From Rhodoglobus sp. (GTDB lineage: Bacteria; Actinomycetota; Actinomycetes; Actinomycetales; Microbacteriaceae), in the NCBI GenBank assembly GCA_025464445.1, contig JAODLY010000018.1, positions 1-59,400 of the forward strand: DNA of 59,400 nucleotides, read 5' to 3'. Of the stretch, positions 54,284-59,400 are shown piece after piece. The notes below the pieces were generated by a model. It was not told where the DNA came from, made no database searches, and saw only the letters and a list, made by a program, of their open reading frames with translations. Position 1 is the stretch's first letter. Every line of letters begins with the position of its first letter. Both the position numbers and the translations under genes were made by a program.

Positions 54284-54427
54284 ATGAGCGAACCGACCCG
54301 CCCCGGCGACGACAAGAAGACGTCCAGCCCGCCGCTGAGCCGGATCGCGATCTGGGTGATCGTCGGCGGCATCGGTCTCTACCTCGTGATCACCGGCGTC
54401 GTCGGCATCCTGACAAAGGCGCAGTAG
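54284..54427 (+). CDS. Small membrane protein, 47 aa
   Basis: The frame starts MSEPTRPGDDKKTSSPPLSR and continues into one helix (IAIWVIVGGIGLYLVITGVV). TAAACT (54272-54277) lies 6 nt before the ATG, a leaderless promoter of the kind seen across the window. The stop overlaps the next GTG by one base. It is the first of three tandem tiny membrane proteins after lysS; function unknown. Confidence 0.72.
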   Translation: MSEPTRPGDDKKTSSPPLSRIAIWVIVGGIGLYLVITGVVGILTKAQ

Positions 54428-54525
54428 TGGATCGCAGGACATCGCGTCTCGTTATGGGCTTTGCCCTCGTCGGCCTGCTCGTGCTTGTCGCCGTGGCGTT
54501 CATCATCAAGAGTTATTCTGGGTAG
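54427..54525 (+). CDS. Small membrane protein, 32 aa
   Basis: GTG 54427 shares its first base with the stop of the previous ORF and encodes MDRRTSRLVMGFALVG followed by the rest of one helix and KSYSG. The next ATG follows the TAG directly. A basic start plus a single helix suggests an N-in orientation. No family is recognised. Confidence 0.62.
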   Translation: MDRRTSRLVMGFALVGLLVLVAVAFIIKSYSG

Positions 54526-54783
54526 ATGCCCCAGGACTTCTTGTCGAACGCGATCTATTCGGTGACCCCGACGATCCTGGTCGGCCTGATCTTCTGGTTC
54601 ATCATGCGGGCGATCATCCGTGCCGATCGCACCGAGCGCAAGGTACACGCCGACATCGAGGCGCAGGAGCGCACGAAAGCGGCGCGCTGGAGCTTGGAGA
54701 ATCGCGCCAGCGATTCGGCGACGCCAGCGCCGAGGGAGCCTGCGACCGACGTAAATACCCCAGGCGTCAGCCGCGGGGTGTGA
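54526..54783 (+). CDS. Small membrane protein, 85 aa
   Basis: The ATG follows the stop of the 32-aa ORF without a gap. The product has one helix (VTPTILVGLIFWFIMRAII, residues 13-31) and a basic, helical cytosolic tail (RADRTERKVHADIEAQERTKAARW). I do not recognise a function. Its end overlaps the convergent pirin gene by 17 bp. Confidence 0.78.
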   Translation: MPQDFLSNAIYSVTPTILVGLIFWFIMRAIIRADRTERKVHADIEAQERTKAARWSLENRASDSATPAPREPATDVNTPGVSRGV

Positions 54784-55744
54784 GCCGCACGTTCGGCAGC
54801 TCGGGAGCGGGCAGTGACGGGCCGTCGTAGCCACGCACGCGGCCGAACCGGCCTTCGTCGTTGCCGCCGGCGATCACCTCGGTCTGCCAGTCTTCGCGAA
54901 ACCGCACGATGTCTTCGTGGCTTCGCCCGATGAAGTTCCACCACATGACTATGCGTTCGCCCAGGGGCACTCCGCCGATGAGCAGCACGGTGGCGGCCGA
55001 CTCGCCCGCGGTCAGCACGAGTTGCGTTGCGCCGGGCGCGCGATAGGCAAGGTGGGTGACGGGCACGGCCGTGTCGTCGAGCGTGAGGTCGCCCGCGTCG
55101 ACGAGCACCCCGTGCTCGAAAGCCGGGTCAACGGGGATGACGACGGTCACCCCCGCCGGCACATCGAGTTGCGCTCCGACGAGACCGGTGAACACCCGCG
55201 CGGTCGACGTGGATCCCGCGAGCGACCCGATGAACACTCGCGCGGTGGCCGCCCCGATAGAGATCGGCCCCGGCACGTAGCGCTCGAAGAACGGATGCCC
55301 GTTACGTGCCGAGTCGGGCAGCGCGATCCAGAGCTGCGCACCGTGCAACACCGTCGTGGTCTCGCCGGACACTTCGGAGTGCGCGATTCCGCTTCCCGCG
55401 GTCATGAGGTTGAGCTCGCCGGGCCGCACGAGGGCGTGGCTTCCGACGCTGTCCCGGTGGTCGACCTCCCCGGCGAAGAGCCAGCTGACCGTCTGCAGTC
55501 CGGTGTGGGGATGCGGCGGCACGAGCATCCCGTTGCGAGCCGTCACGTCGTTCGGCCCGTAGTGGTCGACGAAACACCACGCGCCGATGAGGGATCGTGC
55601 GCGCTGGGGCAGCGTGCGCCGCACGGTCATGGCGCGCGGCCCGCCCAGGGGCACTTCTCGCGGTTCGAGAATCACCACCCTGTCGACAAGATGGGGCTCG
55701 GAGGTCTCGACAACCTCCTGCGGATCCACCTCGAGATTGCTCAC
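54767..55744 (-). CDS. Pirin-family protein
   Basis: The 325-aa bicupin has the pirin N-terminal domain with the metal ligands in PPHPHTGLQTVSWLFAGEVDHRDS near residue 76 and NLMTAGSGIAHSE near 111, and a C-terminal cupin. Bacterial pirins include quercetinase-like dioxygenases and stress regulators. The start is GTG 55744; on the minus strand TAGCAT lies 6 nt before it, so the mRNA is leaderless. Confidence 0.93.
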   Translation of the reverse strand: MSNLEVDPQEVVETSEPHLVDRVVILEPREVPLGGPRAMTVRRTLPQRARSLIGAWCFVDHYGPNDVTARNGMLVPPHPHTGLQTVSWLFAGEVDHRDSVGSHALVRPGELNLMTAGSGIAHSEVSGETTTVLHGAQLWIALPDSARNGHPFFERYVPGPISIGAATARVFIGSLAGSTSTARVFTGLVGAQLDVPAGVTVVIPVDPAFEHGVLVDAGDLTLDDTAVPVTHLAYRAPGATQLVLTAGESAATVLLIGGVPLGERIVMWWNFIGRSHEDIVRFREDWQTEVIAGGNDEGRFGRVRGYDGPSLPAPELPNVRLTPRG

Positions 55745-55763
55745 TGTCGAATGCTAACCCCGG

Positions 55764-56198
55764 CTAGGGCGTCGGCGCGGGGGTGGGGTCGGGTGGCGTG
55801 ACTGTCGGCTCCGGCGTGGCTGTCGGGGTCGGCTCGGGTGCCGGCGGTGGCGGTGGCGCTGGCACTACCGGTGCCGGGTCCCCGGAACCGGTGTTGGTTG
55901 GAGTGGCTGATGGCGTGACCACCGCGGTTGGCGCTGTCGGTGTGGGACTGGGCGGTGCGCCCTGGGCGATCAGCCGAGGCAGCAGCAACAGTGTGAGGGC
56001 GATGAGCACGAGCCCCAGCACCACGACGAACAACCATGGCACCCACGCAGGCCTCGGCGCCGCAACCGCTGCTGCACCGGGTGCGCCCTCGGCGGGCAGT
56101 TGCTCCGTCGGCGCGGTCAGCGCCCCTGACGCGGTTGTCGGCAGGGGCTTGGTGTTGCCGTCGTGCACATCCTCGGGTTGGGTCGGCGTGTCGGTCAT
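55764..56198 (-). CDS. Membrane protein with long Pro/Thr-rich external tail
   Basis: The 144-aa protein has a cytosolic acidic head, one helix (WVPWLFVVVLGLVLIALTLLLLP, residues 52-74) and a Pro/Thr/Ala-rich tail (PEPTPTATPEPTVTPPDPTP). ATG 56196-56198 has GAGGAGG 5 nt upstream; the frame upstream is only the mirror of the next gene. It resembles anti-sigma-like or wall-spanning linker proteins, but no domain is recognised. Confidence 0.8.
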   Translation of the reverse strand: MTDTPTQPEDVHDGNTKPLPTTASGALTAPTEQLPAEGAPGAAAVAAPRPAWVPWLFVVVLGLVLIALTLLLLPRLIAQGAPPSPTPTAPTAVVTPSATPTNTGSGDPAPVVPAPPPPPAPEPTPTATPEPTVTPPDPTPAPTP

Positions 56199-56270
56199 GG
56201 CTGCCTCCTCACTCGACATTATGCCGCGATGACTGCGTTGAGCGACCCCTTGCGCCCCTATTCTGATTGC

Positions 56271-57257
56271 ATGAAGCTGGCCCGTCGCGCCCTCACCGCT
56301 GTCGCAATCGCAGCCCTTTCCGCATCGGCCCTTGTCGGTTGCGTCGCCGCTGGCCCGGCGACCACTAAGACGAACACGATCCTCGGCGAGCTTCGCAACC
56401 TGCCAGGCGTCGTCGACGCGAAAACGACTGTCAACGAACAGTCGCAGCCGCACAGCATGATCGAACTGAAACTCGACCCAGCCGCGACCCCTGCCCACGT
56501 CGAGACGATCGTGACCACCTTCGCCCACGCCAACGTGACGACCGGGCTCGACCTGCTTTCCAGCGAACTGCACCTCGTTGTCAATGGCGGTCCAGACAAA
56601 CTCGAGCTTCAGTACCCCGGCATCTCAGACACCCAGGCGACCACCCTGGCGCAAACCTGGTTCGACCTGCGCGGCCGCTACGCCTCTACCGACATCGCCA
56701 TGGTCACCGGCAGCGGTACCGGGTACGTCGTCAACCTGTCGGTGGGGCTGGGGCAGTCCACGTTCGAGGGCGATGTCACCGCGCTGCACGATGCGCAGGG
56801 CGACTTTGCGAAACTCGGGGATGTGGGGCGCTACGAGCAGGTGGACGGCCGGTTCGCGGCATCCACCGGCCTGCCCAGCGACGACGACCTCAGGCTGCTT
56901 GCCGTGATCGACGCGGTGCTGGCGGCCGACGGCCAGGAGCCCGACCTGCGCGGAGAGTACAACGGGCTCGACACCTCGTTCTCGCTCGTCGCCACGGTCG
57001 CAGACTCGACGGATGGGGCCACCGGCCTCAACGCCGCCGCGGTGCGTGCGCTCGACGCCATCCCGGCGTCCGGACCCCTCGGGCTGCAGCTCCAGTTCGT
57101 CTCCGCGGCAGACAAGCATGTGATCGGCGCCTTCGACGACAGGTCCTGCGATAGCTACAGCGGCACTCCCGCCGACGACCCCGGGCGACTCCTGCTGGCC
57201 TACTGGGCTCGCGATGGCCGCGCCCTGCTCGACGGATCTGCCGCGGAATCCTGCTGA
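56271..57257 (+). CDS. Hypothetical lipoprotein
   Basis: The 328-aa protein starts MKLARRALTAVAIAALSA with lipobox ALVGC (Cys near residue 24). The mature part has two similar alpha/beta segments (ELRNLPGVVDAKTTVNEQ and later VTALHDAQGDFAKLGDVGRYEQ). A final Cys ends the protein, and one more lies in DRSCDSY. The domain is not recognised. TATTCT (56259-56264) lies 6 nt before ATG 56271, so the mRNA is leaderless; the upstream in-frame ATG at 56163 is unlikely. Confidence 0.83.
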   Translation: MKLARRALTAVAIAALSASALVGCVAAGPATTKTNTILGELRNLPGVVDAKTTVNEQSQPHSMIELKLDPAATPAHVETIVTTFAHANVTTGLDLLSSELHLVVNGGPDKLELQYPGISDTQATTLAQTWFDLRGRYASTDIAMVTGSGTGYVVNLSVGLGQSTFEGDVTALHDAQGDFAKLGDVGRYEQVDGRFAASTGLPSDDDLRLLAVIDAVLAADGQEPDLRGEYNGLDTSFSLVATVADSTDGATGLNAAAVRALDAIPASGPLGLQLQFVSAADKHVIGAFDDRSCDSYSGTPADDPGRLLLAYWARDGRALLDGSAAESC

Positions 57258-57262
57258 AACTC

Positions 57263-57313
57263 CGCCCGCGAAACACGTCACGCCTAGGGCGAACAGCGGA
57301 CTATTCGCGGGCG
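57263..57313. repeat. Long intergenic inverted repeat (element E)
   Basis: CGCCCGCGAA (57263-57272) pairs perfectly with TTCGCGGGCG (57304-57313) around a 31-nt loop. It starts 6 nt after the lipoprotein gene and ends about 60 bp before clpC. It could terminate the lipoprotein mRNA, but the loop is long and no T tract follows. Confidence 0.6.
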
Positions 57314-57374
57314 CTGCTGGTTAGTCTCTTTACATCGGCACCGAATTCTGCCCGGTGTCAAAGGAGTGAACGAG

Positions 57375-59400
<2,026 letters not shown>

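Overview
The window is a high-GC actinobacterial chromosome segment, most likely from the family Microbacteriaceae. I base this on the protein content (DUF3073, DUF3180, class-E-type LAxTG sorting signal, paired FluC channels), on the actinobacterial gene order tilS-hpt-ftsH-folEPBK-panC-lysS-clpC, and on many genes that begin 6-7 nt after a TANNNT -10 box, which points to leaderless mRNAs. The genus cannot be decided from the sequence. There is no prophage, insertion sequence, CRISPR array or rRNA.

Region 1-10.6 kb: a truncated purF (cut by the window edge) lies divergent to purM, followed by a DUF3073 gene, a flavin-type oxidoreductase, and a carbohydrate locus. In that locus a glycogen-debranching-like glucosidase is divergent from a LacI regulator, a binding lipoprotein and two ABC permeases. 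Two LacI-type operators sit between the divergent genes, and no ABC ATPase is present. Two overlapping fluC genes follow.

Region 10.6-24.9 kb: a KimA-like permease, a frameshifted small surface protein, an autoregulated padR/DUF4097 pair, a MerR-TipA regulator, the yczE/yczR membrane protein-MocR pair, an RND exporter, two GNAT acetyltransferases and a DEAD-box helicase with a long Tyr/Arg/Pro repeat tail at its N-terminus.

Region 24.9-37.6 kb: a marR/MFS operon with a dyad operator, a large LAxTG-anchored surface protein, an EamA transporter, recQ, an acyl-CoA oxidase-like enzyme, an ASCH protein coupled to a 38-aa ORF, a zinc metallopeptidase and a lipoprotein.

Region 37.6-59.4 kb: tRNA genes Glu, Asp and Phe (minus strand); two adjacent, related cell-wall hydrolases (M23 and NlpC/P60) behind a triple GTTA repeat; ppa divergent from tilS; then the long housekeeping run hpt, ftsH, folate genes, two PH-domain proteins, DUF2520, panC, a DUF559-like nuclease gene, lysS, three tandem tiny membrane proteins, a pirin, a Pro-rich membrane protein, a lipoprotein and the start of clpC.

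The most unusual signal is a set of long, non-terminator-like inverted repeats. Four stand between genes or flank a gene, and one 90-bp perfect-arm palindrome is embedded in frame inside tilS. Two copies of one hairpin type flank the DUF559-like gene. Several proteins below 50 aa (34, 38, 44, 47 and 32 aa) are also supported by overlap, coupling or leaderless promoters.
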